Numbered from the stretch's first letter, positions 43,882 to 53,547 are shown. The stretch: DNA of 64,000 nt from Nocardia transvalensis (GCF_015477765.1 NZ_JADLQQ010000004.1:248001-312000); one strand, 5' to 3'. A program made the numbers and translations. The notes: a model not told the origin generated them from the letters alone.

Positions 43882-45255
43882 ATGGAAGGGACTGATGTGG
43901 GCTCAGTCGTAACCGCGGCGAATTCGTCGCAGGTGCAACCGGATACGGAACACTCCGAGCATGCGGGCTGGAATCCGCTCACCCGCATAGTATTTCGCTT
44001 CACATTCCTGTATTTCGGCTTGTTCTGCCTGACATATCCCCAACTCATCACCGAATTCGGTAGATGGTTCATCACCTGGCTCGGCGGTTCGACGGACGCG
44101 GTGATATGGCAGACGACTCTGCTCGGGCCGCTGCTTGGATGGGTGGGCCGCACCGTTTTCGGTGTGGACGCGGTGGTGCGCGGAACCGGCAGCGGAGATC
44201 AGACGATCTATTGGGTTCAGCTGTTCTGTCTGCTGGTCGTCGCGACGGTGGGGACGGCGGCGTGGACGCTGCTGGCTCGGCGGCGCACCGAACACCGTCG
44301 CCTCGCCGGATGGTTCCTGCTGTTCGTCCGCCTGTGCGTGGCGGGGCAGATGTTGAATTACGGGTTCGGGAAGTTGATTCCCACCCAGATGCCCGAACCC
44401 GGCTTGACCACACTGTTGACGCCCTACGGCGAATTCACGCCTATGGGGGTGCTGTGGAATCAGGTCGGCACATCGATGCCATACCAGATACTGCTCGGTG
44501 CGGCAGAGGTGCTGGCCGGTGTCCTGCTGTTCATACCGCGGACCGCGGTCGTGGGCGCGATGCTGAGCGTGGTTTCGATGGCGCAGGTGTTCGTGCTGAA
44601 TCTGACCTTCGATGTGCCGGTGAAGATCCTGTCGGGCCATCTGTTGCTGATGTCGCTGCTCCTGCTCGCCCCGCAGGCACGCAGACTGGTGGAGGTGCTG
44701 GTGCTCGATCGTGCGACGGGACCGTCGACCGCGCCGTATCCGTTCCGGACGCGGACATCCCGGCGGATCGCCGCCGCCGTTCAGATCGCACTCGGTATCT
44801 GGATCGGCTCGAGCCTTCTGCACGTCAGCATGCAGTTCTGGCGCGACGAGGGGCCCGACCGGCCCAAACCGCCGCTGTACGGGATCTGGGCGGTACAGGA
44901 CTTTGCCCGGGACGGGCAGGCTGTGCCGCCGTTGCTTACAGATGAAACACGCTGGCAGCGAATCGTTTTCGACTATCCGGGCGTCATGGATTACCAGCGC
45001 ATGGACGGCACGCTGGTGCCCGCGCAGGTGAAGGTGGACACCGCGACGCATCGTGTGGAACTCGCCGACCTACCCGCGGGCCAGGATGCTCAGCCGAAGC
45101 CATTGGGCACCTTCACCTTCCAGCAGCCCGGTCCGGACCGGCTGCGACTCGAGGGAGAGTTGGACGGACACCCGGTCACGATCACGCTCGATAGGGTCGA
45201 TCCGAACACGTTCCCCCTGCGCAGCACCGGCTTTCACTGGATCCGGGACGAATAG
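43882..45255 (+). CDS. DoxX/HTTM-like membrane protein
   Basis: A 457-residue protein; I choose ATG 43882 (GTG 43898 is an alternative). About seven hydrophobic helices occupy residues ~30-330 (FTFLYFGLFCLTYPQL, WVQLFCLLVVATVGTAAWTLL, ILLGAAEVLAGVLLFIP, ILSGHLLLMSLLLLAP), in the style of DoxX-related proteins. A soluble beta domain of ~120 residues follows, ending GFHWIRDE. A decayed copy of this end lies at 41098-41351. Role unknown; DoxX relatives are linked to redox and stress functions. Confidence 0.75.
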   Translation: MEGTDVGSVVTAANSSQVQPDTEHSEHAGWNPLTRIVFRFTFLYFGLFCLTYPQLITEFGRWFITWLGGSTDAVIWQTTLLGPLLGWVGRTVFGVDAVVRGTGSGDQTIYWVQLFCLLVVATVGTAAWTLLARRRTEHRRLAGWFLLFVRLCVAGQMLNYGFGKLIPTQMPEPGLTTLLTPYGEFTPMGVLWNQVGTSMPYQILLGAAEVLAGVLLFIPRTAVVGAMLSVVSMAQVFVLNLTFDVPVKILSGHLLLMSLLLLAPQARRLVEVLVLDRATGPSTAPYPFRTRTSRRIAAAVQIALGIWIGSSLLHVSMQFWRDEGPDRPKPPLYGIWAVQDFARDGQAVPPLLTDETRWQRIVFDYPGVMDYQRMDGTLVPAQVKVDTATHRVELADLPAGQDAQPKPLGTFTFQQPGPDRLRLEGELDGHPVTITLDRVDPNTFPLRSTGFHWIRDE

Positions 45256-45302
45256 ACGTCCCCGTGACCCGGTCCGGGCCGCCCACGCACCGGGCCGCGA
45301 CC

Positions 45303-45340
45303 GCCGCCCCGTTCGGATCCCGAGCTCCGGACGGGGCGGC
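45303..45340. terminator. Bidirectional terminator hairpin
   Basis: Arms GCCGCCCCGT / ACGGGGCGGC with an 18-base loop, between two convergent genes. Confidence 0.6.
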
Positions 45341-45347
45341 CGGTTGT

Positions 45348-46310
45348 TCAGCTCGCCTCGGCGCCGATCTGGTTGGCCCAATAGGGGTTCGGCCGATAGA
45401 ACTCACCCGAGCCGGGTATGAACCCCTGCCCCGCGGCCCCGCATCCCCACAGCCGGGCCACCAGCCACGCGGTGGGGTATCCGAGGTAGCCGTAGACGCC
45501 GGTGGTGCACGGCTTGGATGCCTGTGCGCAATCGGGCTGGCCCTGAATATCGTTGTGGTTCGGGCCGTTCAGGGTTCCCCATGCCTTGGTCACCGAGGCG
45601 GGCGTGGCCTCGTAGTAGGCGCGGTTGGACTGCAAGCCGGGCAGGCCGGGCAGTTGTTCCGACGGCGAGATCAGGGCGTCGCTGGAGCCGTTGACGAACA
45701 GCACCGAGCCGGAGCTCAACCGGTGGGTGTCGGTGCAGCGCTCCGGGCTACCGCAGAACGCCTGTGCCGGAAGTTCCGTCGCCACCGCTGTTTTGATCGC
45801 ACCGCCCGAGCCGATCATCGCGTTGAGCACACCCGTGGCGCCCTGCGAATGGCCCATGGCGCCGACCGCCTCGGTGTTCAGCCGGTCGTGGAAGATGCTC
45901 GACGGGTCGGCGGCCTGCTCGATCAGAAACCGTACGGCCCCGGCGATATCGGCTCCCGAGCCGGTGTTGCGGTTCTCCGTGGCGATCACGACGAAACCCC
46001 ACGACGCCAGATGGCGCAGCAGGTAGTCGTATTGGCTCGGCACCGCGTTGGTCCCGTTACCCCAGGTGATGATCGGATGGTGGACGCCGTGCGCACCCAG
46101 ATCGGTGGGATACCAGACGTCGTAGGCCGCGCCGGTCGAATCGCAGCAGCCCATACCGAGTTGTGAACTCACCGCCCACGGGCCGGGCTCGGCGAATGCC
46201 GCCTCGATCATGCCCAGCGGCCGGTACGCCTCGTCGGCGGTGGCGGCCGGCGCGGTCACCAGCACGAAGGCGGCCAGCACGGCCAGGATCCGGAAGGCGG
46301 CGCGTCGCAT
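45348..46310 (-). CDS. Secreted alpha/beta hydrolase (chlorophyllase/lipase-like)
   Basis: A 320-residue protein from ATG 46310. Residues 1-25 are a signal peptide (FRILAVLAAFVLVTAPAATA). The fold has the elbow GAMGHSQGATG, an Asp in VNGSSDALISPS and a His in LNGPNHNDIQG. Several Cys (GMGCCDS, FCGSPERC, CAQASKPC) suggest disulfides, as expected outside the cell. The family hydrolyses esters or polyesters. A TATGCT -10 box 6 nt before the ATG indicates leaderless expression. Confidence 0.82.
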   Translation of the reverse strand: MRRAAFRILAVLAAFVLVTAPAATADEAYRPLGMIEAAFAEPGPWAVSSQLGMGCCDSTGAAYDVWYPTDLGAHGVHHPIITWGNGTNAVPSQYDYLLRHLASWGFVVIATENRNTGSGADIAGAVRFLIEQAADPSSIFHDRLNTEAVGAMGHSQGATGVLNAMIGSGGAIKTAVATELPAQAFCGSPERCTDTHRLSSGSVLFVNGSSDALISPSEQLPGLPGLQSNRAYYEATPASVTKAWGTLNGPNHNDIQGQPDCAQASKPCTTGVYGYLGYPTAWLVARLWGCGAAGQGFIPGSGEFYRPNPYWANQIGAEAS

Positions 46311-46316
46311 GACCGA

Positions 46317-46322
46317 AGCATA
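46317..46322 (-). promoter_or_regulatory. Leaderless -10 box of the secreted hydrolase gene
   Basis: TATGCT on the minus strand, 6 nt before ATG 46310. Confidence 0.45.
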
Positions 46323-46385
46323 GAAGCAGACCGGTCCTTGCTTCGCGCGGGAATTCCACGCCGCCCGGTCGGGTTCGCATCCGAC

Positions 46386-46793
46386 GTGACGGTTGAATTC
46401 TCCGATGATCTGAAGAAGTACCTCGACGACGGTAAACCCTTTGTCACCGTGGCCACCATCGGCCGCGACGGTCAGCCGCATCTGACCGTCACCTGGCTCG
46501 ACCGTGACGGTGATGAGCTGTGGTACTCCACCACCGTGACGCGGCAGCAGTACAAGAACATGCGTCGTGATCCGCGGGTGACGATCATGATCAACCCACC
46601 GGAGAACCCGTATGTGTACGCCGAGATCCGCGGAACGGTCACCCTGATTCCCGATCCGGACAAGTCATGGGCCGACCGGATGTCGCTCAAGTACACCGGA
46701 CAGCGCTACGCCGACTTCAATCCGGATGCGGTCAACGATGCCGAGCGGGTCATCGTGCGCATCACGCCGACGAAGGTGCTCGGCCGCCTGTAG
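46386..46793 (+). CDS. PPOX-class F420-dependent oxidoreductase
   Basis: A 135-residue split-barrel flavin/F420 protein. GTG 46386 begins the conserved region (FSDDLKKYLDDGKPFVTVATIG); upstream codons lack homology. The block GQPHLTVTWLDRDGDELWYST and the RRDPRVTIMINPPENPY turn are typical of the TIGR03618-type family common in mycolic actinomycetes. It probably reduces a substrate using deazaflavin F420. It stands between the secreted hydrolase and cysG with its own start. Confidence 0.82.
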   Translation: MTVEFSDDLKKYLDDGKPFVTVATIGRDGQPHLTVTWLDRDGDELWYSTTVTRQQYKNMRRDPRVTIMINPPENPYVYAEIRGTVTLIPDPDKSWADRMSLKYTGQRYADFNPDAVNDAERVIVRITPTKVLGRL

Positions 46794-46825
46794 CGGCCGG
46801 TTCCGGGCGGCGGGACGCCAGGTCG

Positions 46826-46831
46826 TAGGCT
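46826..46831 (+). promoter_or_regulatory. Leaderless -10 box of cysG
   Basis: TAGGCT, 8 nt before GTG 46840. Confidence 0.4.
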
Positions 46832-46839
46832 CGAACCTT

Positions 46840-48114
46840 GTGCCGAACACCCCAGATGACCAGCATGCCGGTGACCCGAACTATTTGGTCGGGCTCGATC
46901 TCGCGGGCCGTCGCGTGGTCGTGGTCGGCGGCGGCACCGTCGCCCAACGCCGACTCGGGCTGCTGATCGCCTCCGGCGCCGATGTCCACGTCGTCAGCCG
47001 GGCGGTGACACCGGCCGTGGAGGGGATGGCCACCGCCGGCCAGATCACCGTCGCGCTGCGCGACTACGCCGACGGCGATCTCGAGGGTGCCTGGTACGCC
47101 ATCGCGTGCACGAACGAACCCGACACCAATGCCGCCGTCGTGGCCGAGGCCACCCGCCGCCGCATCTTCTGCGTGCGCGCCGACAACGCCCGGCTCGGCA
47201 CCGCCGTCACCCCCGCCACCGCCCGCTACGAGGGCCTGTCGCTGGGGGTGCTGGCGGGTGGGTTGCATCGGCGCTCGGCCGCGGTGCGCACCGCGCTGCT
47301 GGAGGCCCTGCAGTCCGGGGTGGTGACCGATGATTCGGAGCCGATCCCGCCCGGGGTGGCCCTGGTCGGCGGCGGCCCCGGCGATCCGGATCTGATCACC
47401 GTGCGGGGGCGGCGACTGCTGGCCCGGGCGAATCTCGTTGTCGCCGACCGGCTCGCGCCGCCGGAGCTGCTGGCGGAGCTGTCGCCGGAGGTGGAGGTGA
47501 TCGACGCCGCCAAGATCCCGTACGGGCGGGCCATGGCGCAGGAGGCGATCAACACCGCGCTCATCGAGGGGGCCGAGGCGGGCAAATTCGTCGTCCGTCT
47601 CAAAGGCGGCGATCCGTACGTATTCGGGCGCGGCTACGAGGAACTGGAGGCCTGTGTGGCCGCCGGGATCCCGGTGACGGTGGTGCCGGGTGTCACCAGT
47701 GCGATCTCGGTGCCCGCCCTGGCCGGAATCCCCGTCACCCATCGCGGCGTCACCCACGAATTCGTGGTGGTCAGCGGGCACGTCGCACCCGACCACCCGG
47801 ACTCGCTGGTGGACTGGCCCGCCCTGGCCCGGCTGCGCGGCACCATCGTGCTGCTGATGGCGGTCGAGCGGATCGAACAGTTCGCCGCCGCGCTGATCGC
47901 CGGTGGCCGCCCCGCCGACACCCCGGTCACCGTGATCCAGGAGGGCAGCCTGCGCACCCAGCGGGTGCTGCGCGCCGACCTGGCCACGGCCGCCGAACGC
48001 GTGCGCGCCGAGGGCATCCGTGCCCCGGCCATCGTCGTCATCGGCCCCACCGCGGCGTTCACCGCGGGCGCCCCGGACGACGACCGGACCCCCGCCGAAT
48101 ATCCGATACAGTGA
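46840..48114 (+). CDS. cysG: Siroheme synthase (fused dehydrogenase/ferrochelatase and methyltransferase)
   Basis: A 424-residue protein from GTG 46840, matching Rv2847c. Residues ~15-165 form the NAD-dependent precorrin-2 dehydrogenase/ferrochelatase half (VVVVGGGTVAQRRLGLL). Residues ~170-415 form the uroporphyrinogen III C-methyltransferase half (ALVGGGPGDPDLITVRG, VVRLKGGDPYVFGRG, VVPGVTSAISVPALAGIPVTHRG). It makes precorrin-2 for cobalamin and siroheme for sulfite/nitrite reductases. It sits between cobalamin genes and efpA as in mycobacteria. Confidence 0.95.
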   Translation: MPNTPDDQHAGDPNYLVGLDLAGRRVVVVGGGTVAQRRLGLLIASGADVHVVSRAVTPAVEGMATAGQITVALRDYADGDLEGAWYAIACTNEPDTNAAVVAEATRRRIFCVRADNARLGTAVTPATARYEGLSLGVLAGGLHRRSAAVRTALLEALQSGVVTDDSEPIPPGVALVGGGPGDPDLITVRGRRLLARANLVVADRLAPPELLAELSPEVEVIDAAKIPYGRAMAQEAINTALIEGAEAGKFVVRLKGGDPYVFGRGYEELEACVAAGIPVTVVPGVTSAISVPALAGIPVTHRGVTHEFVVVSGHVAPDHPDSLVDWPALARLRGTIVLLMAVERIEQFAAALIAGGRPADTPVTVIQEGSLRTQRVLRADLATAAERVRAEGIRAPAIVVIGPTAAFTAGAPDDDRTPAEYPIQ

Positions 48115-48121
48115 GTCACTG
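48109..48121. promoter_or_regulatory. Palindrome spanning cysG stop and efpA start
   Basis: CAGTGA-G-TCACTG, a perfect 6-1-6 palindrome that includes the cysG stop and the G of efpA's GTG. It could bind a regulator of efpA or be chance. Confidence 0.35.
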
Positions 48122-49605
48122 TGCTCGATAACCCCGCGTCGACGATGCAATATCCGGTGACCAAGCGGGCCTTCGGGCTGCCGATCCTGGTCCTCAGCGG
48201 GCTGAATCTGATGGTGGTGCTGGACGGCACCGTGGTGATCTTCGCGATTCCCCGCCTGCAGGAGCAGATGGGGCTGTCCAATGCCGCCAGCGCGTGGACG
48301 GTGACCGCCTACGGTCTGCCGTTCGCCGGTCTGATGTTGCTCGGTGGGCGGCTCGGCGACGTCTTCGGGCGAAAGCGGATGCTCATCTACGGCGTGGCAC
48401 TGTTCACGCTGGCGTCGGCGCTGTGCGGGGCGGCGCAGAACGACTGGATGCTGTTGGTCGCGCGGGCGATTCAGGGCACGGGTGCGGCTGTCGCGGCACC
48501 GACCGCGATGGCGCTCGTGGTGAGTACGTTCGCGCCCGGTCCGGTGCGCAGCCAGGCGATCGCCATCTACGGGTCGATGATGGCCCTCGGCTCGGTGGGC
48601 GGGCTCGTCGTGGGCGGCACGCTGACCCAGTTGAGTTGGCGGTGGATCTTCCTCATCAATGTGCCCATCGGGGCGCTGATCGTGCTCGGCGCGGTCTACT
48701 GCCTGTCCGACACCACGCGGCATCGGATCACCCTCGATGTGCGCGGGGCGGTGCTGGGCACCCTCGGCTGCGTGGCCATCGTGTTCGGCGCGACCGAGGG
48801 ACCGGAGATGGGCTGGACGAATCCGGTCATCCTCGGGTCCATCGCCGTGGGCCTCGTGCTGTTGCTGGTGTTCGTTTTCGCGGAGCGGGGCGTCGACAAT
48901 CCGCTGCTGCCGTGGTCGCTGTTCGATCAGCGCGATCGGGTGGCCACCTTCGCGGCGATCGTGCTGGCCGGTGGGGTCATGGGTGCGATGACGTTCTATG
49001 TCGCCCAGTTCATGCAGAACGTGCTCGGCTACAGTCCACTGATGGCGGGTATCGCGGCGATTCCGTTCACCGTCGGCATCGGTGCCGGTGGTGCCCTGGC
49101 ATCGAAATTGGCGATGCTGATCCAGCCCCGCTGGTTGCTGAGCGCCTCCGCGGCCGTGCTGGCCGCCGGTCTGTTCGTCGGATCTACGCTGGACGAGTCG
49201 GTTACCTATGTCCCGACGCTGTTGATCCTGCTGCCGGTGATCGGTTTCGGCGTCGGCATCGTCATCGTGGTCGTCCCGCTGTGCCTGCTGGTCGGGGTTC
49301 CGGTCGGCAACATCGGGCCGCTGAGCGCGATCGGCCAGATGGCATTCAACCTCGGTGGCCCGGTCGCGATCGGCCTGCTGACGCCGGTCGCCTTGTCGCG
49401 CACCCTGTCTCGGGGTGGGAGCAGCGGCAAGGTGGCGGATATGAACCCCACCGAGATCGCCGCGCTCAGCAGCGGGTACACCTTCGTGCTGTTCGTCTGC
49501 GCGGTGGTGGTCGTGATCGTCGGCGTGGTCGCGCTCAGCCTGCGCTACACCCCCCAGCAACTCGCGCAGGCCCAGCACGCCGAGCAAGAGGCCCAGCAGG
49601 TCTGA
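48121..49605 (+). CDS. efpA: EfpA-like MFS drug efflux transporter
   Basis: A 494-residue membrane protein from GTG 48121. It has about 14 helices, as in the DHA2 drug:proton antiporter group. Motif A reads GGRLGDVFGRKRML and motif C is in LGSVGGLVVGGTL. The N-terminal NLMVVLDGTVVIFAIPRLQEQMG is the typical first helix. The position after cysG matches Rv2846c, known as efpA. It probably exports lipophilic compounds or drugs. Confidence 0.9.
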   Translation: MLDNPASTMQYPVTKRAFGLPILVLSGLNLMVVLDGTVVIFAIPRLQEQMGLSNAASAWTVTAYGLPFAGLMLLGGRLGDVFGRKRMLIYGVALFTLASALCGAAQNDWMLLVARAIQGTGAAVAAPTAMALVVSTFAPGPVRSQAIAIYGSMMALGSVGGLVVGGTLTQLSWRWIFLINVPIGALIVLGAVYCLSDTTRHRITLDVRGAVLGTLGCVAIVFGATEGPEMGWTNPVILGSIAVGLVLLLVFVFAERGVDNPLLPWSLFDQRDRVATFAAIVLAGGVMGAMTFYVAQFMQNVLGYSPLMAGIAAIPFTVGIGAGGALASKLAMLIQPRWLLSASAAVLAAGLFVGSTLDESVTYVPTLLILLPVIGFGVGIVIVVVPLCLLVGVPVGNIGPLSAIGQMAFNLGGPVAIGLLTPVALSRTLSRGGSSGKVADMNPTEIAALSSGYTFVLFVCAVVVVIVGVVALSLRYTPQQLAQAQHAEQEAQQV

Positions 49606-49617
49606 CCAGCCGTGGGG

Positions 49618-50613
49618 TCAGCCGGGGATGTAGGTGACCGCGATGGCCGGTTCGGTGAGGCTGCCCAGGTACAGGGTGCCGGTCTGTTCGGCTACGCCGG
49701 TGACCATGGCGTAGTCGCCGCCTTCGCGCTGTAGGTCGTGGGCGAGGGTGCCGTCGAAGTCGTAGGCCTGCACCCAGGCCGTCTTGGCCGGTTTCGGCCG
49801 CAGCTGCTCGGGGATCGCCCAGACGATGCGGCGCAGGATGCCCGGCAGCGGAAGCAGCGTGTCCAGCAGGGGGTTTCGCGGCGTCACCAGGGTCACCCAG
49901 GCCAGGCCGTCGCTGCCCAGGCCCATGTTGTCGGGGAAGCCGGGCAGGTTCTCGACCAGATAGTCCGAGGTTCCGGCCTTCGGACCGCTGAGCCAATAGC
50001 GGGCGACGCGGTAGGCGGCGGTCTCGGCCACCAGCACCTGCGACCGGTCGGGGGCCAGCACGACGCCGTTGGCGAATTGCAGCCCGTCCAGCAGGGTTTC
50101 GACGCTGCCGTCCGGCGTGCGGCGGAACAGCCGCCCGGTTCCGGAGTGCTCGAGGAAGTCGCCCGTGTACTTGTCGAGCGGATACCTTCTGGTCGAGGAG
50201 GAGAAGTAGATCGTGCCCTCGCCGTCCTCGACCACATTGCTGGCGAAGGGAAGCCGTTGCCCGTCCACCTGGTCGACGAGGACCTCGAGCTGGCCGTGCG
50301 GTTTGTCCAGGCGCAGCAGTCCGCGTTCGAAATCGCAGATCAGCAGCGAGCCGTCCGAACCCGCGTGCAGGCCCAGCGGCCGGCCGCCGGTGTGCGCGAT
50401 CTGCTCGACCGCGCCGTCGCGGGGATCGACGGCCAGCACCGACCCGTCGGCGATGCCGGTCAGCACTCTGCCGTCCGGTGCCACCACCACATCCTCCGGC
50501 CCGGCTCCCGGCAGCGGCAGCAGCCGGGGCGCGGGCATCGGTGGGGTACTGCGGGTTTCGCGGGCGCGGGGCGTCGCCGACGGCGGAGTCCACCGCTGAG
50601 GCTGGAACGACAT
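49618..50613 (-). CDS. SMP-30/strictosidine-synthase-like beta-propeller protein
   Basis: A 331-residue protein from ATG 50613. Repeated beta-propeller blades are visible: PEDVVVAPDGRVLTGI, GRPLGLHAGSDGSLLICD, FANGVVLAPDRSQVLVAET, FPDNMGLGSDGLAWVT. The YWLSGPKAGTSDYLVENLPG block (read in parts) is typical of strictosidine-synthase-like proteins. No signal peptide is visible. Relatives act as lactonases or hydrolases; the substrate here is unknown. It lies after efpA tail to tail and may be unrelated to the downstream dehydrogenase. Confidence 0.82.
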   Translation of the reverse strand: MSFQPQRWTPPSATPRARETRSTPPMPAPRLLPLPGAGPEDVVVAPDGRVLTGIADGSVLAVDPRDGAVEQIAHTGGRPLGLHAGSDGSLLICDFERGLLRLDKPHGQLEVLVDQVDGQRLPFASNVVEDGEGTIYFSSSTRRYPLDKYTGDFLEHSGTGRLFRRTPDGSVETLLDGLQFANGVVLAPDRSQVLVAETAAYRVARYWLSGPKAGTSDYLVENLPGFPDNMGLGSDGLAWVTLVTPRNPLLDTLLPLPGILRRIVWAIPEQLRPKPAKTAWVQAYDFDGTLAHDLQREGGDYAMVTGVAEQTGTLYLGSLTEPAIAVTYIPG

Positions 50614-50663
50614 GGCCTCACGGTACCGCGCCCCGCCGCCGGGTTTGTCGCAAATCCGCTAGG

Positions 50664-52151
50664 TCAGTCGCCGTGGAATATCACATCGTGCCAGGGTTTA
50701 CGGGTGGCGCCGGTGATATCCGACATGACGTGTTTGATGTTGGTGTACTCGTCGAACGAATACGCCGACATATCCTTGCCGAATCCGGAGGCCCGGTATC
50801 CGCCGTGCGGCATCTCGCTGATGATCGGAATGTGGTCGTTGATCCACACACAGCCCGCGCGGATTTCACGGGCCGCGCGCTGGGTGCGGAACACATTGTT
50901 CGACCACGCCGAGGCCGCCAGCCCGTAGACGGTGTCGTTGGCCAGGTCGATGGCCTCGTCGTCGGTGTCGAACGGCAGGCAGACCAGGACGGGACCGAAC
51001 ACCTCCTGCTGCACGATCTCCGAGTCCTGCGCGGCATCGGTGATCAGCGTCGGCTCGTAGTAGGCGCCCGCGTCCGGGGTGTGCGCCGGAATCCGGCCGC
51101 CGCGAACGATTTTCGCGCCCGCCGCAGTAGCCCGCTCGACCATGGCGGCGACACGATCGCGGTGCGCGAGCGAAATCAGCGACCCCAGATCGGTCTCCGG
51201 ATCGTCGACCGGCCCGATCCGGACCCCTTCGAGCAATTCGGCGACCCGCTGCACGAATTCGTCGTAGCGGGGCCGCTGCACATAGGCGCGGGTGGCGGCC
51301 GTGCAGTCCTGCCCGGCGTTGATCAGCGCACCGGCCACGGCCCCGCGGGCGGCGGCCTCCAGGTCGGCGTCGTCGAACACCACGAACGGCGCCTTGCCGC
51401 CGAGTTCCAGGTGCACGCGTTTGACCGCACCGGCGGCGGTGGCCGCCACCTGCCGCCCGACCACGGTCGAACCGGTGAACGACACCATCGCCACCTCGGG
51501 ATGCGACACCAGCGCCGCACCCGTGACCGGGCCGGTGCCGGTGACGATATTGATCACTCCCGCCGGGATCCCCGCCTCGACGGCGGTCTCGGCGAACACC
51601 AGCGAGGTGAGCGGTGTCATCTCGGAAGGCTTGAGCACCACGGTGTTTCCGGCCGCGACTGCGGGCAGGATCTTCCACGCCGCCATCTGCATCGGGTAGT
51701 TCCACGGGGCGATGGAGCCGACCACGCCCACCGGTTCGCGCCGGATCGTGGAGGTGTGGTCGCCGGAATACTCCGCCGACGCCTTCCCGTCGAGATTGCG
51801 CGCCGCACCGGCGAAGAACGCCACATTGTCGACGACGCCCGGAATATCGAAGCCCTCGGCCAATTTGATGGGTTTGCCGCCGTTGCGCGATTCCAGGGCG
51901 GCCAGCTCGTCGGCACGGCCGCGCAGGACATCGGCCCACCGGTACAGCGCCTCCGATCGGTCCGCGGGGGTCCGGGAGGACCATTCCGGAAAAGCTTGCG
52001 CCGCAGCCGAAACGGCGGCGTCGACGTCGGTAGTGGCGGCGGCGGTGCCCGTCGTGATCTCCGCGCCGGTGGCCGGTTCGATGATCGACAGCTCCTCCGC
52101 CGACCCCGGCCGTCGCTCGCCCGCGATGAACTGCAAATGGGTATGACTCAT
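50664..52151 (-). CDS. Aminobutyraldehyde-type aldehyde dehydrogenase
   Basis: A 495-residue NAD(P)-dependent dehydrogenase from ATG 52151. The cofactor region has PWNYPMQMAAWKILPA and FTGSTVVGRQVA, the Glu is in LELGGKAPFVV, and the nucleophile Cys is in NAGQDCTAATR. The QDCTAATR pattern fits gamma-aminobutyraldehyde and betaine-aldehyde dehydrogenases. It oxidises an aldehyde to an acid. It is third in an operon with an aminotransferase (25 bp) and mmsA, so an amine or beta-amino acid pathway is likely. Confidence 0.87.
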   Translation of the reverse strand: MSHTHLQFIAGERRPGSAEELSIIEPATGAEITTGTAAATTDVDAAVSAAAQAFPEWSSRTPADRSEALYRWADVLRGRADELAALESRNGGKPIKLAEGFDIPGVVDNVAFFAGAARNLDGKASAEYSGDHTSTIRREPVGVVGSIAPWNYPMQMAAWKILPAVAAGNTVVLKPSEMTPLTSLVFAETAVEAGIPAGVINIVTGTGPVTGAALVSHPEVAMVSFTGSTVVGRQVAATAAGAVKRVHLELGGKAPFVVFDDADLEAAARGAVAGALINAGQDCTAATRAYVQRPRYDEFVQRVAELLEGVRIGPVDDPETDLGSLISLAHRDRVAAMVERATAAGAKIVRGGRIPAHTPDAGAYYEPTLITDAAQDSEIVQQEVFGPVLVCLPFDTDDEAIDLANDTVYGLAASAWSNNVFRTQRAAREIRAGCVWINDHIPIISEMPHGGYRASGFGKDMSAYSFDEYTNIKHVMSDITGATRKPWHDVIFHGD

Positions 52152-52176
52152 ACGACTCCTGACTCCGTTGCGGGCA

Positions 52177-53547
52177 TTATGCGGCTGCGGTGTGCCGATC
52201 GGCCACCGCCAGCGCCTCGTCCAGGATCGCCAGCCCCTCCTTGGCCTCGGCCTCGGCGATCGTGCACGGCGGCACCACGTGCAGCCGGTTGTAGTTCACG
52301 AACAGCAGCAGCCCCGCCGCCCGGCAGGCCGCGGCGAGCTCGGTCATGGCCGGACTGGTGCCGCCGTAGGGGGCCAGCGGTTCCCGGGTCGCCTTGTCGC
52401 GCACCAGCTCCAGCGCCCAGAACACTCCCAGTCCCCGGACCTCGCCGATGCTGGGGTGGCGTTCGGCCAGCTCACGCAGGCCCGGACCGAGCACCCGGGC
52501 GCCGATGTCGGCGGCGTTGTCGACGATGCCTTCCTCGGCCATGGCCGTGATCGTCGCGACCGCGGCGGCGGTGGCCAGCGGATGACCCGAATACGTCAGG
52601 CCGCCCGGATAGGCGCGCTCGTCGAAGCTCGCGGCGATGTGCGGTGCGATGGCCACCCCGCCGAGCGGCACATAGCCGGAGTTGACGCCCTTGGCGAAGG
52701 TGATCAGATCCGGGACCACATCGAAATGCTCGATGGCGAACCACTTTCCGGTCCGGCCGAAGCCCGACATCACCTCGTCGGCGATGAACACGATCCCGTG
52801 CCGGTCGCACAGCTCGCGCACGCCCGCCAGATATCCCGGCGGCGGGACCATGATTCCCGCTGTGCCGGGCACCGATTCGAGCACGATCGCCGCGATCGTC
52901 TCCGGCCCCTCCAGGGCGATAGTCTGCTCGAGATGCGCCAGCGCCCGCTGCGTCTCCTCGGTCTCGTTGCGGGAGTAGAACTGTGACCGATACAGGAACG
53001 GGCCATAGAAGTGCACCACGCCGCTCGCGCCCCGATCATTGGGCCAGCGCCGCGGGTCGCCGGTGAGATTGATCGCCGTCTCGGTGCCGCCGTGATAGGA
53101 GCGGTAGCGCGACAACACCTTCGGGCGCCCGGTGTGCAGGCGGGCCATCCGCACCGCGTGCTCGATCGCGTCGGCACCGCCGTTGGTGAAGAAGATGCGG
53201 TTCAGCTCGCCGGGCGTGCGCTCGGCGATCAACCGGGCCGCTTCCGAGCGCGCCGCGTTCGCGTGCTGCGGCGCGACGGTGCACAGCTTGGCCGCCTGCT
53301 CCTGCACGGCCGCAACGACTTTCGGATGCTGATGACCGATGTTGGTGTTGACCAGCTGGGAGGAGAAATCGAGCAGCCGGTTGCCGTCGCCGTCCCACAC
53401 GTAGCACCCCTGCGCGGCGGTGATGGTCATCGGCGTGAGCTGCTTCTGCGCCGACCACGAGTGGAAGACGTGTTCGCGATCGAGGGCGTAGGCGCGTTCG
53501 GCCTCCGCCCGCGCCGCCTCGACGGTGAGTCCGTTGGGGAGTGTCAT
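52177..53547 (-). CDS. Class III PLP aminotransferase
   Basis: A 456-residue fold-type I enzyme from ATG 53547. The PLP Lys is in ITFAKGVNSGYVPLGG; the cofactor-binding Asp is in VFIADEVMSGFGRTG, and the phosphate region is FTNGGADAIEHAV. It resembles beta-alanine, GABA or taurine:pyruvate transaminases. With MmsA it could turn a beta-amino acid into a semialdehyde that is then converted to an acyl-CoA. It starts 14 bp after the mmsA stop. Confidence 0.87.
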   Translation of the reverse strand: MTLPNGLTVEAARAEAERAYALDREHVFHSWSAQKQLTPMTITAAQGCYVWDGDGNRLLDFSSQLVNTNIGHQHPKVVAAVQEQAAKLCTVAPQHANAARSEAARLIAERTPGELNRIFFTNGGADAIEHAVRMARLHTGRPKVLSRYRSYHGGTETAINLTGDPRRWPNDRGASGVVHFYGPFLYRSQFYSRNETEETQRALAHLEQTIALEGPETIAAIVLESVPGTAGIMVPPPGYLAGVRELCDRHGIVFIADEVMSGFGRTGKWFAIEHFDVVPDLITFAKGVNSGYVPLGGVAIAPHIAASFDERAYPGGLTYSGHPLATAAAVATITAMAEEGIVDNAADIGARVLGPGLRELAERHPSIGEVRGLGVFWALELVRDKATREPLAPYGGTSPAMTELAAACRAAGLLLFVNYNRLHVVPPCTIAEAEAKEGLAILDEALAVADRHTAAA

